In this document: one piece after another, positions 46,041 through 54,212 of the stretch
Layout: every line of letters starts with the position of its first letter
Position numbering within the stretch: position 1 is the stretch's first letter
Assembly: GCF_014529945.1 (NCBI RefSeq)
Contig: NZ_JACVFB010000003.1
Coordinates: forward strand, 744,001-808,000
Direction: 5' to 3'
DNA length: 64,000 nucleotides
DNA from: Chitinophaga varians
GTDB taxonomy: Bacteria > Bacteroidota > Bacteroidia > Chitinophagales > Chitinophagaceae
The notes under the pieces: model-generated
Told to the model about the DNA's origin: nothing
Database searches by the model: none
What the model saw: the letters and a program-made list of their open reading frames with translations, nothing else
Translations under genes and position numbers: made by a program

Positions 46041-47225
46041 TTATTTGTTTTTTCTGAATATGGCCAGTAAGGCATAACTGATAGCCCATGCTGCCAGTCC
46101 GGCGACAATAGCCAGTGTAATGGCGCCGAAAACATACTGGAGCAGGTTATCCCCTACTGCGGCTATGGAAAAATGTTTATCAAACAACAGATCTTTGGCT
46201 GATCTTCCCATCCATACTTTTCCTGCCAGGAAACTGAAAAAGATCACGAAGGGAGTTAACGGCGGCGTGCTCACGTGGGCTGCAAGGAACACCAACGCTT
46301 TGTTGAGCTTTAGTTTAACGGATACCAGAAAGGCCACCAGCAGCTGGAATCCCCATATGGGCACAATACCCATAAATACGCCGAAACCAATGGCCGCAGC
46401 TTTGCGTGCATTAGATTCTTCGGCGTTCAGTATTTCTTCTTTCCACATCTTCTTCCAGTTCTCTTTTTTCAGCATCCACAGAAAAAAGTCTCTCGGTTTG
46501 ATGTACAGAAAAGTAATCAATACTAATACCGTATTTAATACGCTGATGCGCGAAAAATCCTGAAACGGACGAAAGTGGGATATCCTTTCTTCTGCAGGCG
46601 GATAATACACTTTCACCGGTGTCCAGTCTATCTTCACCCCCTTCCAGGCGCTACGCACCAGTACTTCTATTTCAAATTCATATTTGGTGCACCACCAGCG
46701 GGTACGGCCCATGCGGCGCAGCGGGTATAACCGGTAGCCTGATTGTGTGTCTGGCCCCTTCAGGCCTGTTTCCACATAAAACCAGAAGTTGGAAAACTTA
46801 TTGGCAAAACTGTTTTTGCCAGGCATGTTCTCCTGGTTCAGGTTGCGGGCGCCTATCACCAGTGTTTCCGGATGGGTATTGATTTTGTCCAGCATACCGG
46901 GCAGGTCGGAGGCAAAATGCTGTCCGTCTGCATCCATGGTGATCACATAATCATATCCCTGTGTCAGCGCATATTCGAAACCCCGGCGAAGCGCAATGCC
47001 TTTGCCACGGTTAGGGCTATACGATACTTTATGTACGGCAGGATATTTCTCGAGAATAGTGCTGGTATGATCGGTAGCACCATCATTCACGACAATCACG
47101 TGCGAGGTATAGGACAGTGCTCCCTTCACTACCTCTTCCAGCGTACCAGCGTTGTTGTAGGTAGGAATGAGCACCGCCGCGCGATGACGCTCAAAATGTT
47201 CGTTATGTGTACTGTTGGTTGTCAC
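46041..47225 (-). CDS. Glycosyltransferase family 2 with C-terminal DUF2062
   Basis: A 394-residue two-domain protein. The GT2 domain (about residues 15-235) has AVLIPTYNNAGTLEEVV, VVNDGATDHT and the metal-binding TMDADGQH. The C-terminal part (about 265-394) is DUF2062, with three to four membrane helices (IGFGVFMGIVPIWGFQLLVA). GT2/DUF2062 proteins and other glycosyl or acyl transferases occur in aryl-polyene clusters and may decorate or anchor the product. It abuts the dehydratase gene with no gap. Confidence 0.88.
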   Translation of the reverse strand: MTTNSTHNEHFERHRAAVLIPTYNNAGTLEEVVKGALSYTSHVIVVNDGATDHTSTILEKYPAVHKVSYSPNRGKGIALRRGFEYALTQGYDYVITMDADGQHFASDLPGMLDKINTHPETLVIGARNLNQENMPGKNSFANKFSNFWFYVETGLKGPDTQSGYRLYPLRRMGRTRWWCTKYEFEIEVLVRSAWKGVKIDWTPVKVYYPPAEERISHFRPFQDFSRISVLNTVLVLITFLYIKPRDFFLWMLKKENWKKMWKEEILNAEESNARKAAAIGFGVFMGIVPIWGFQLLVAFLVSVKLKLNKALVFLAAHVSTPPLTPFVIFFSFLAGKVWMGRSAKDLLFDKHFSIAAVGDNLLQYVFGAITLAIVAGLAAWAISYALLAIFRKNK

Positions 47226-47588
47226 TTATTTAAATACTCCCTGAAATTTCATAAATGTGGTGGCTTCCCTTTTTAGGGTGGCGTTCACTTTCCATCCTCC
47301 GTTCTCTTCTGCCTTGTAAGTCAGGTTCACATCTACCAGCGGTTGCTGTACCGGGTCTATCATGTTCAGGAACTTCATCAGACCGGCTTTCTGCAGCCGT
47401 ACTTTCTGCTGTACGGCATCTTCCAGCGTTTCGGTGACGATCTGCATCATGCATACGCCGGGCACCACCGGCTGTTCCGGGAAGTGGCCACCGAAAATAG
47501 GATGTGCAGCATTCAGTTCCAGGGTGAGGGTTACCTGGCCATCTTCATTTACGACGGTTCTAATGTTGTAAAAGTTTCCTTTTAGCAT
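47226..47588 (-). CDS. Hot-dog 3-hydroxyacyl-ACP dehydratase (FabZ/ApeI-like)
   Basis: A 120-residue single hot-dog protein. The catalytic-type segment is HPIFGGHFPEQPVVPGV with His35, matching the FabZ/FabA HFP..PVxPG signature. The rest (QIVTETLEDAVQ) follows FabZ order. It would remove water from the 3-hydroxyacyl chain to give the conjugated double bond. A second dehydratase-like protein is encoded at 57767-58201. In characterised aryl-polyene systems two such proteins (ApeI and ApeP) act together, so a pairing here is plausible. Confidence 0.88.
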   Translation of the reverse strand: MLKGNFYNIRTVVNEDGQVTLTLELNAAHPIFGGHFPEQPVVPGVCMMQIVTETLEDAVQQKVRLQKAGLMKFLNMIDPVQQPLVDVNLTYKAEENGGWKVNATLKREATTFMKFQGVFK

Positions 47589-47656
47589 TTTGATATTTTG
47601 ATATTTTGATATTTAAATAGTCCTTTCTCCGCTTCGGTCAACTCGTAATTCGTGCT
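47589..47656. repeat. TTTTGATA tandem units and ATTCGTAA word
   Basis: Right after the dehydratase start codon the plus strand reads three to four near-copies of TTTTGATA (about 47588-47615), then CGTAATTCGT near 47636-47645. Both words belong to the intergenic repeat families seen across the window. Confidence 0.4.
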
Positions 47657-48292
47657 TTATCTGTGTGTTTTTTGCAGCGAGATATTGAACCGGAAGTGCT
47701 GATGCTCGATACGGATGGTGTCCGGCGTACCCTGCGTATAGTGCTCCATCCACACCTTTACCACCGGTTTGCGCACAGAGGATTTCTCTATGCGTACCAA
47801 CTGCGTGCAGGCGCTATCCGTGATATAATAGTTATGACCCTTTTCAGTGGGCACTACGGTATAACGGTACCGGCTATCCGTTGCCACATGTGCCTGACGA
47901 AGGTCCGGCCGCAGCAGCACCAGCTCGAAATCTTTACGCAGCGTGGTCACCACCGCTTTTTTATCCATCCTGGGCAACAGGTAATGTTTGGTGAAATTTC
48001 CCTGTTTATCAAATTCGAAATCAAAGAATTTAAATCCCATCTCGTTGGCAAATACCACCCGCAGGCTGCTGTCGGGCATCTGTTTAAAAAACAGCAGTCC
48101 GCTCAGGTGATGCTTCAGAATATTGACCTGCGTACTGTACAAGGTGGCATCGAAAGCAGGGCTGAACTGCCGGATGCAGTCCACATTACCTTCGGTGCGC
48201 CGCAACCCTTTATAAACGGAGGTGCAGCTGGTCAGCAACGTCACTAACAGTACACTATTTAACCACAAATACCGCATCCGGAATATTCGCAT
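47657..48292 (-). CDS. Small lipoprotein of unknown function in the pigment cluster
   Basis: I do not recognise the family. The 211-residue product has a lipoprotein signal ending LLTSC (Cys23), or Cys18 if the Met at residue 6 is used. The mature part is beta-rich with several charged turns and no catalytic motif I can name. It overlaps the LolA-like gene by 38 bp (23 bp with the later start), showing tight coupling. Many aryl-polyene clusters encode an outer-membrane lipoprotein next to a LolA-like carrier, so a LolB-like acceptor role is a reasonable but unproven idea. Confidence 0.78.
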   Translation of the reverse strand: MRIFRMRYLWLNSVLLVTLLTSCTSVYKGLRRTEGNVDCIRQFSPAFDATLYSTQVNILKHHLSGLLFFKQMPDSSLRVVFANEMGFKFFDFEFDKQGNFTKHYLLPRMDKKAVVTTLRKDFELVLLRPDLRQAHVATDSRYRYTVVPTEKGHNYYITDSACTQLVRIEKSSVRKPVVKVWMEHYTQGTPDTIRIEHQHFRFNISLQKTHR

Positions 48293-48887
48293 TCACTTGT
48301 TTATGTAAAAAGCTGATGTTCGTATCATCACCGGATGGCTCTGCCATGGTGATGCTCGACACCGTAAAATCTTTTTTGTCCACTACCAGGGTGATCGTCT
48401 TGAAATAACCAGCCATGGCCTTGTTGACAGGCACCATCTCCAGCCGGTAGCTCTGTGCATTTTCATATGCTTTGGTGGTGAAGTCGGTATTGTCCAGCAC
48501 AGTGCCGCGTACACAGTCGACTGTAATTTTATTGATCTGTTCAAACAACTTGTTGTTCTTGCCAGACACTTTACTTTCCTTCTGGGCATCTTTGATACGG
48601 ATGTCTTTTCCGTTCATCACCAGCAGATAATAGGAAGGCTGCTGATATTCCATGCGGACTTTATTTTCCCGCTTGAACCAGAATTTTCCTTTCGAAGTAA
48701 TTTTATCAGAGAGCATGCTCAGGTTCTTTTCCTGCACAAAGTCGCACTGAATACTCTGGGTCTGCTGGGCAGCCCTGGCAAATTCCTTTTTAACGACCGA
48801 CAGGTCGGTGACCGGTTTAAAACCCGACTGCGCATGCAGTTGCAACGACAGCAGGGAGATCACACCTATCATCATCCATTTACACAT
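48255..48887 (-). CDS. LolA-like periplasmic carrier protein
   Basis: A 210-residue exported protein with signal peptide ending LHAQS. It has the LolA/outer-membrane lipoprotein carrier pattern: IQCDFVQEKNLSMLSDKITS, GKFWFKRENKVRMEYQQPSY, then the half-barrel strands ending in NISFLHKQVNANIPDAVF. LolA moves acylated molecules through the periplasm. Cluster-encoded LolA-like proteins are thought to carry the pigment or pigment lipid to the outer membrane. It overlaps both neighbours. Confidence 0.9.
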   Translation of the reverse strand: MCKWMMIGVISLLSLQLHAQSGFKPVTDLSVVKKEFARAAQQTQSIQCDFVQEKNLSMLSDKITSKGKFWFKRENKVRMEYQQPSYYLLVMNGKDIRIKDAQKESKVSGKNNKLFEQINKITVDCVRGTVLDNTDFTTKAYENAQSYRLEMVPVNKAMAGYFKTITLVVDKKDFTVSSITMAEPSGDDTNISFLHKQVNANIPDAVFVVK

Positions 48888-49659
48888 AAGCTGGCACTTT
48901 TAACATTTTATCCATCCTTTCCAGCCGGTATCCTTCCGCTTTGATGGCGCTGATCAGCCGGGACAGGATACTGGCGGTGATGCCGCAGGTGTCATGCAAC
49001 AGGATCACCGCACCGGGGTGCAGTTCCGACATGATTTTCTGCAATAATTTATTTTCATCTGTCGCTACCGTGTCCATAGAGCGGATGCTCCAGCCCACAG
49101 GCAGGTAATTGTTTCTTTTGATGGCCCTCGCCAGATTGGGATTGGTGACCCCGTATGGCGGGCGGAACAGGCGCGGTTGCAGCCCGGTGGCGTTGATGGT
49201 CACGGAGTCCATCTTTTCCATGTCTTTCCCCATGGTGCTGCTGGTATACATATCGAACCAGAAATCATGCGAATAGGTATGGTTACCGATCACATGACCT
49301 TCTGCGTGTATCCGTTGCAGTAAGTGGGTATTGCCCTCGATATTTTTGCCGATACAAAAGAAAGCGGCTTTCACCTGATGTTGATCGAGGATATCGAGGA
49401 TCTGCGGCGTATGTGTTTCCTCCGGTCCGTCATCGAAGGAGAGCGCTACCACATTTTCTGTGGTCGGTGCTGCGCAGATGGTTTTAATGAAGAAATCAGA
49501 GCGGATGTTCATGGCGCCTCTGATATAAAAAGGCAGCAGTAACAACAGCGGCAGTACCAGCCACCAGAACGACAACGGGTACAGGCCGGACAATCTGATG
49601 CCCAGCAGTATGGCCACACTCGTGATGATGATGATATTTGCGGTCCGGCTATTCAACAT
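48880..49659 (-). CDS. Polysaccharide deacetylase family protein (NodB domain)
   Basis: A 259-residue protein with two N-terminal hydrophobic segments (about residues 7-24 and 30-46), then a NodB-type domain. ALSFDDGPEETHTPQ holds the catalytic Asp and metal Asp, GNHTYSHDFWF holds the His pair, and FRPPYGVTN and LLHDTCG follow. NodB enzymes remove N-acetyl or related groups from sugars. In this operon the substrate is unknown; it could act on a glycosylated product or on the cell wall. It overlaps the LolA-like gene by 8 bp and the ketosynthase gene by 11 bp. Confidence 0.88.
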   Translation of the reverse strand: MLNSRTANIIIITSVAILLGIRLSGLYPLSFWWLVLPLLLLLPFYIRGAMNIRSDFFIKTICAAPTTENVVALSFDDGPEETHTPQILDILDQHQVKAAFFCIGKNIEGNTHLLQRIHAEGHVIGNHTYSHDFWFDMYTSSTMGKDMEKMDSVTINATGLQPRLFRPPYGVTNPNLARAIKRNNYLPVGWSIRSMDTVATDENKLLQKIMSELHPGAVILLHDTCGITASILSRLISAIKAEGYRLERMDKMLKVPAYV

Positions 49660-50722
49660 GAGAGAGCAAAATCAGGGAGTGATGCGTACCCTGATGATGG
49701 TTATACAATAATATTTTTTTGATGCTGCGGGGCGCCTTGCCGTAGAACATGGCCACATCGGGCACTGCCTGATCGGCCAGGATGCTGTTGGCCAGCCACA
49801 TACCGAAACCGGCAGCAGTCGGGTATTCGCCGCAGAGATGTTTGAAGCTCGCTTCCGGATGTTCGGGGAACAAGGCTTCCACTACTTCCTCGTAAATGTC
49901 ATCCTGATCGATGTCACCGTTTCTGCCGGTAACAAGGAGATCAATATCGTTGGGGGTACAGTTGTTGTCTTCGAGGAACTTCATGATATGGCCGATCACC
50001 TCTCCTTCCCACATGGGCTTGTAGAGGGTGCTGATGCCTGTCAGTTCAGCGACGGTATGTTGTTCCGGTTGGGTGCCAAGGGTAAAGAAAGCGGCGCCTT
50101 CTCCGGCAATAGTGCCACGGGTGGGGCTTTTCAGCAGCTCCATGGTTTTCACCGGTTCTTTCTTATACAGTCCGAAGCGGGACAGTATCTGGTAACTATG
50201 CGGGGTGAGTTCATCCAGTCCGCCTACCAGTATATTTTGCGCACTGCCTTCACGCAGCATCATCACGGTGTCCAGCAGGGCATTTTCAAAAGAGAAGCCC
50301 CGGTGCACGAAAGTATTGTTATAGCCGTTGCAGCCCAGCAGCAGCGCTATCTGTCCGCCTACGGTATTGTGGGTGCTTTGGATAAAAGCGGTAGGCGTCA
50401 GCATTTCTTCCTGTTGATTCACCATTTTGGTCAGGAACACGCCGGTATCGTCGAGGCAACCGTAAGCGGTGCCGGTCACGATAGCGTCCGGCTGTGTGAT
50501 GCCTGCGGCCTGCAGACTGAGGTTGGCCGCGCCAACGCCCATTTTTACCACGCGGCTCATGCGGCGGATCTGTTTTACATCGATCCACTGCTTGTAGTCC
50601 GGATCTACCGTTGCCAGCTTTACCTGCTCATATTCGCGCAGATTGGCCAGCAAAGGTCCTCCTGCCGCAGTTTCCTGCGGAGAAATACAACCGGTGCCGT
50701 TTATATAGATCGTCAACATCAT
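49649..50722 (-). CDS. Ketosynthase-like protein without active-site Cys (chain-length-factor-like)
   Basis: A 357-residue thiolase-fold protein related to beta-ketoacyl-ACP synthases. Aligned to the neighbouring active enzyme (TISTACSSGANAL), its segment reads TFVHRGFSFENAL, so Gly142 replaces the nucleophile Cys. The first catalytic His motif HGTGT is replaced by TGRNGD, and the GHTLGA motif by GEYPTAA. It should therefore be unable to condense by itself. Type II polyketide and aryl-polyene systems pair such a subunit (CLF, for example ApeC) with an active KS. The KS at 50736-51929 is 13 bp upstream and the natural partner. Confidence 0.85.
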   Translation of the reverse strand: MMLTIYINGTGCISPQETAAGGPLLANLREYEQVKLATVDPDYKQWIDVKQIRRMSRVVKMGVGAANLSLQAAGITQPDAIVTGTAYGCLDDTGVFLTKMVNQQEEMLTPTAFIQSTHNTVGGQIALLLGCNGYNNTFVHRGFSFENALLDTVMMLREGSAQNILVGGLDELTPHSYQILSRFGLYKKEPVKTMELLKSPTRGTIAGEGAAFFTLGTQPEQHTVAELTGISTLYKPMWEGEVIGHIMKFLEDNNCTPNDIDLLVTGRNGDIDQDDIYEEVVEALFPEHPEASFKHLCGEYPTAAGFGMWLANSILADQAVPDVAMFYGKAPRSIKKILLYNHHQGTHHSLILLSHVE

Positions 50723-50735
50723 CTCTTTTTAATCA

Positions 50736-51929
50736 CTAAAAACTGGAAAAAACCAGGCTGGAACAGTTACCACCAAAACCGAAGGAGTTAGACATCACAT
50801 GGCGCAGGTCATTGCCTTCGGACCAGGCGGTGGCCGGTGTAAACGGCAGTTCCTTCATCTGGTGCTCAAAACGCGCATTGGGATAGATAATCCCTTCTTT
50901 CACGGAGACAGCCGATAATACCGCTTCAATACCGCCACTGGCGCCTAATGTATGCCCGGTGAATGATTTGGTGGAGCTCATGGCCGGGAAATGCGGCGCA
51001 AAGATGCGGTTGATGGCAATACCTTCAGACACATCGTTGTTACCGGTACCGGTACCATGCAGGTTGATATACCCGATCTGCTGCGGCTGCAGTCCGCTCA
51101 TGTCCAGTGCGCCTTTCATGGCCAGGTAGTTGCCGGTGCCGTCGGGCGATGAAGCCGTCTGGTGATAGGCGTCGTTGGCATTGGCGAAACCGCTGAGGCG
51201 GCACCAGGGCTGGAGTTGGGCAGCGAGGCTGTCGGACACCAGCACCACATAACCGGCGCCTTCCCCCAGATTAAGCCCGGTACGGGTTTCATCGAAAGGG
51301 CGACAAGGTTGCTGGTCGAGGATCATGAGGGTATTAAAACCGTTGAGCGTAAAGCGGGTCAATGCGTCTGTACCGCCGGCAATCACCACGTCCACGATAT
51401 TATTGCGTATCAGCCGGTAGCCGTACATCAGCGCGTTAGCGCCGGAAGAACAGGCCGTACTAATGGTAGACACGTGATGCCGGATGCCCAGGGCGTCGGC
51501 CACTATTTCGGTAATGCTGCCACATTCGTGGTGCATCACCTGATGCAGACGGCCCTTGCGGTTGTCTGCCAGATATTCCGCGAAAAAGTCTTCCGTTTTG
51601 TCCATACCGCCTACCGTATTGCCGGACACCAATCCGACACGGTAACGGGAGATATCGTCCAGGCCGGACGATTGCCACGCTTCCCTGGCAGCGATCAGGC
51701 TGAGCAGCGCGGTGCGACTGATATTTTCCGGTAATCCGGCCATATCCGCCAGCATGTCGTTATCTGCCTTCACCTCTGCTACGGGGAAAGTGTTACGGTG
51801 CACAGATGACAGGTATTTCATGGCACCCATGCCCGGTTTCATCTCACGGAAAGCCTGCAGGCATTCACGTAAGTTCAGGCCTATGCCGCTGATGACGCCG
51901 CCACCTGCTATCCACACCTTTTCACTCAT
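50736..51929 (-). CDS. Beta-ketoacyl-ACP synthase (active type)
   Basis: A 397-residue ketosynthase with an intact triad: Cys160 in STACSSGANAL, His in NLHGTGTGNND (about 296) and His in SFTGHTLGASGG (about 332). It extends the ACP-bound aryl chain with malonyl-ACP by decarboxylative condensation. It overlaps the ACP gene by 4 bp and precedes the Cys-less homologue, which suggests a KS-CLF heterodimer. End of protein NSFGFGGNCSSLVFSSF is family-typical. Confidence 0.93.
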   Translation of the reverse strand: MSEKVWIAGGGVISGIGLNLRECLQAFREMKPGMGAMKYLSSVHRNTFPVAEVKADNDMLADMAGLPENISRTALLSLIAAREAWQSSGLDDISRYRVGLVSGNTVGGMDKTEDFFAEYLADNRKGRLHQVMHHECGSITEIVADALGIRHHVSTISTACSSGANALMYGYRLIRNNIVDVVIAGGTDALTRFTLNGFNTLMILDQQPCRPFDETRTGLNLGEGAGYVVLVSDSLAAQLQPWCRLSGFANANDAYHQTASSPDGTGNYLAMKGALDMSGLQPQQIGYINLHGTGTGNNDVSEGIAINRIFAPHFPAMSSTKSFTGHTLGASGGIEAVLSAVSVKEGIIYPNARFEHQMKELPFTPATAWSEGNDLRHVMSNSFGFGGNCSSLVFSSF

Positions 51930-52189
51930 GCTTTGGCTGTTTGTTGAGCAACAATAAATTCCGCCATAGAACGGATGGAGTAGAAGATCTCCGGTCCCTG
52001 TTCAGGATTGGCGATACGGATGTTATAATGCTGTTGCAGCAATACGATCAGTTCCAGCGCATCGATAGAATCGAGACCCAGCCCTTCTTTAAACAACGGT
52101 TCATCGTTGCTGATGCTTTCCGGTGTTACTTCCTGCAAATTCAATTGTTCGATGATCTGTTTTTTCAGATCTGCCATCAGCTGTTCCAT
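51926..52189 (-). CDS. Acyl carrier protein
   Basis: An 87-residue ACP. The phosphopantetheine site is Ser41 in GLGLDSIDALEL. It is acidic and helical as expected. The start could be Met1 (52189) or Met5 (52177, MADLKKQI). It would carry the growing polyene for the neighbouring KS pair. A second ACP is encoded at 59147-59404. Confidence 0.92.
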   Translation of the reverse strand: MEQLMADLKKQIIEQLNLQEVTPESISNDEPLFKEGLGLDSIDALELIVLLQQHYNIRIANPEQGPEIFYSIRSMAEFIVAQQTAKA

Positions 52190-52207
52190 TACGATTTTGA
52201 TATTTTA

Positions 52208-52834
52208 TTATTTAGACATTTTATAGAGCTCGTTCAGCGCTCCGGCTGTTGCCCGTTGGGCCATTCCCCGCGGTGTTTGCTCCAGCAGGAACAACGCTAC
52301 TTCGTAGTCATCGCCCATCACTTCCACCCAACCGCAAAGGCAAGCCTGTAGCGGCGTGGTAGCGAGCAGTTGCGCAGGGTAACTGCTCATCAGCTCCGCA
52401 TCGAAATTTTCGGACACGAAGAAGATATTCTCTCCTTTAAAACCATGCCGGATGCAGATTTCCCCCATCACAATGTTAGGGAGGGTATATACGAAAAGGG
52501 CCGGACTGGCGATATCTTTCACCGTGGCATAATAACGGATGTCTGTATCCAGGCTGCCACTGCGGTTAGACAACACCATGCCCACTGTTTCCGGCGACAG
52601 CGCCTGCACGGGGGCATGTTTGAGCAGCACTTCCGCTGCCAGCCATCCCAGTTTGCTGAGGGCATCCATTTTATGGAACTTGGGATACTGTCCGGAAAAC
52701 CGGTCATATCCGGCCCGCAGCCATTCCTGTAGCTCCATGCTCCGGTCAGCTTCCCACAACAAGGCTCCGTTTAACCAGATGCCGTGATGCCGTATGATAC
52801 AACTTCCTGTAATATATGCTTCCGCGCTATTCAA
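52208..52834 (-). CDS. Half-length ketosynthase-like protein
   Basis: A 208-residue protein that resembles only the N-terminal half of a beta-ketoacyl synthase: ETVGMVLSNRSGSLDTDIRYY matches the GLVSGNTVGG region, and FFVSENFDAELMSSY matches the nucleophile elbow with Ser141 where Cys is expected. It ends before the two His motifs, so a complete KS active site is absent. The length and in-frame ending look like a real small protein, not a broken gene. It overlaps the halogenase gene by 8 bp. A structural or priming role is possible. Confidence 0.75.
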   Translation of the reverse strand: MNSAEAYITGSCIIRHHGIWLNGALLWEADRSMELQEWLRAGYDRFSGQYPKFHKMDALSKLGWLAAEVLLKHAPVQALSPETVGMVLSNRSGSLDTDIRYYATVKDIASPALFVYTLPNIVMGEICIRHGFKGENIFFVSENFDAELMSSYPAQLLATTPLQACLCGWVEVMGDDYEVALFLLEQTPRGMAQRATAGALNELYKMSK

Positions 52835-54083
52835 TCTCTGAACTGCTTTTTAATTTTTCTGTTAATTCTATGGTCCGGGCCAGGCGTTTGAGCGCCGTTT
52901 CGTGGTTTTTCACAAACGGATTGCTCATATCCCAGACATATCCTGCCAGTACGGAGCAGATCTGTCCTTTGATCACCGGGTCTGCGTCTTTCTTGAAGAA
53001 GATGGTGTCCAGCGTGCCTTCGTACCATGCCATCACATAGGAACGGAAGGTATTCACCCCTTGCAGGGTAGGCTCCATATATTCTTTCTCCCAATCTACT
53101 TCCTCTCCGCGCAGTTTTTTGATCACGAGTTTGGCTGCTGTTTGACTGGAAACGCAGGCCAAAGTTACGCCAGAAGAGAAAATCGGGTCCAAAAATTCTG
53201 TCACGTTGCCGGTCAGCACAAAACCATCTCCATAAAACTTATCGGTGGTGGCAGACCAGGACTGGAGCACTCTTGGCTCAAATACCAGTTCCACATCGCG
53301 GAAACGTTCGCGGGTATAGGGTTCTGCTTCCAGCAGGGCACGGTACACTTCCTCGTCGGTACCGGGGTACTGTGCAAAAAACTCAGGGTCGCCCACGAAA
53401 CCAAGGGAGGTAACGCCGGTGGAGAACGGGATAATCCAGATCCAGACACCTTTTTTATGCACCACTGCGGTGATACGGTTAGGTTCATCCGCCATGGAGC
53501 GGCGTACGTCTACCGTGTGGGAGAAGAGCGCTTTACGCGGCTGGAGGCTGGAATTTTTTTCCAGGTTGAACAAACGCGGGATCACCCGGCCATAGCCGCT
53601 GCCATCCACGATGAAGCGGGCTTCGATAGTGGATTTGTTCCCGTCTTTGTCTTCTATGGTGGTCACTGAATCAGTGCCGTTAAAACGTATATCCGTTACC
53701 GTTGTTTCGTAAGAAACCGGTACGCCCATACTTTCTACGGTATCTGCCAGTGTTTTATCGAAATCAGCTCTTGTCACCTGCCAGGTCCAGGTCCAGCCGG
53801 GCGTATACTGTTCCTTGAACGTAAAGTCGCAGAGCGCATCGCCTTTTACAAACTTGGCACCGAATTTTTCCTGAAAACCTTTGGCCTTAATGGCGTCGAT
53901 GAAGCCTGCTTCATTCAGCGCGTCCATACTGCGGGGCAGCAGGCTCTCGCCGATCACGAAGCGGGGGAACTTCATCTTTTCAACGATTTTCACTTTGTAA
54001 CCCGCCTGGTGGATAATAGACGCCGCTACTGTACCGGCAGGTCCCGCACCTATCACCAAAACATCTACTTGTTCAGTTTTCAT
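52827..54083 (-). CDS. Flavin-dependent halogenase-like oxidoreductase
   Basis: A 418-residue FAD enzyme of the tryptophan-halogenase group. It has the FAD motif GAGPAG at 12-17, FPRFVIGESLLP at 39-50 and the halogenase signature WIWIIP at 214-219 (WxWxIP). VTRADFDKTL and VDGSGYGRVI are also group-typical. Carrier-linked phenolic halogenases share this form. Chlorinated flexirubins are known in related bacteria, so ring chlorination of the aryl end is the best guess. Related enzymes that only oxidise exist, so halogenation is not proven. Confidence 0.82.
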   Translation of the reverse strand: MKTEQVDVLVIGAGPAGTVAASIIHQAGYKVKIVEKMKFPRFVIGESLLPRSMDALNEAGFIDAIKAKGFQEKFGAKFVKGDALCDFTFKEQYTPGWTWTWQVTRADFDKTLADTVESMGVPVSYETTVTDIRFNGTDSVTTIEDKDGNKSTIEARFIVDGSGYGRVIPRLFNLEKNSSLQPRKALFSHTVDVRRSMADEPNRITAVVHKKGVWIWIIPFSTGVTSLGFVGDPEFFAQYPGTDEEVYRALLEAEPYTRERFRDVELVFEPRVLQSWSATTDKFYGDGFVLTGNVTEFLDPIFSSGVTLACVSSQTAAKLVIKKLRGEEVDWEKEYMEPTLQGVNTFRSYVMAWYEGTLDTIFFKKDADPVIKGQICSVLAGYVWDMSNPFVKNHETALKRLARTIELTEKLKSSSEIE

Positions 54084-54089
54084 ACGGTA

Positions 54090-54212
54090 AAATTTAATTT
54101 GTTCATTTTTTTATTTAGACATTTTTTTATTGTCTGTGTTTCATTCATTAAGTGAATTCCACAGCTAACACCAATAATCAAATACCCAAATAATCAAATA
54201 GCTAAATAATCA
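54090..54212. repeat. AT-rich intergenic inverted-repeat element 4
   Basis: The left arm (about 54090-54135) has AATTTAATTTGTTCATTT and TATTTAGACATT units. The right arm (about 54168-54212) has the loose complement (AATAATCAAATACCCAAATAATCAAATAGC). The right arm covers the stop codon of the methyltransferase gene (54210-54212). Confidence 0.5.

Noticed and set aside
52208..52834. Reading the half-length KS-like gene as a pseudogene
   Set aside because: The frame is open from start to stop, overlaps its neighbour in operon style, and the lost residues are those that would also be missing in a natural short form. A truncated gene is not excluded but is less likely.
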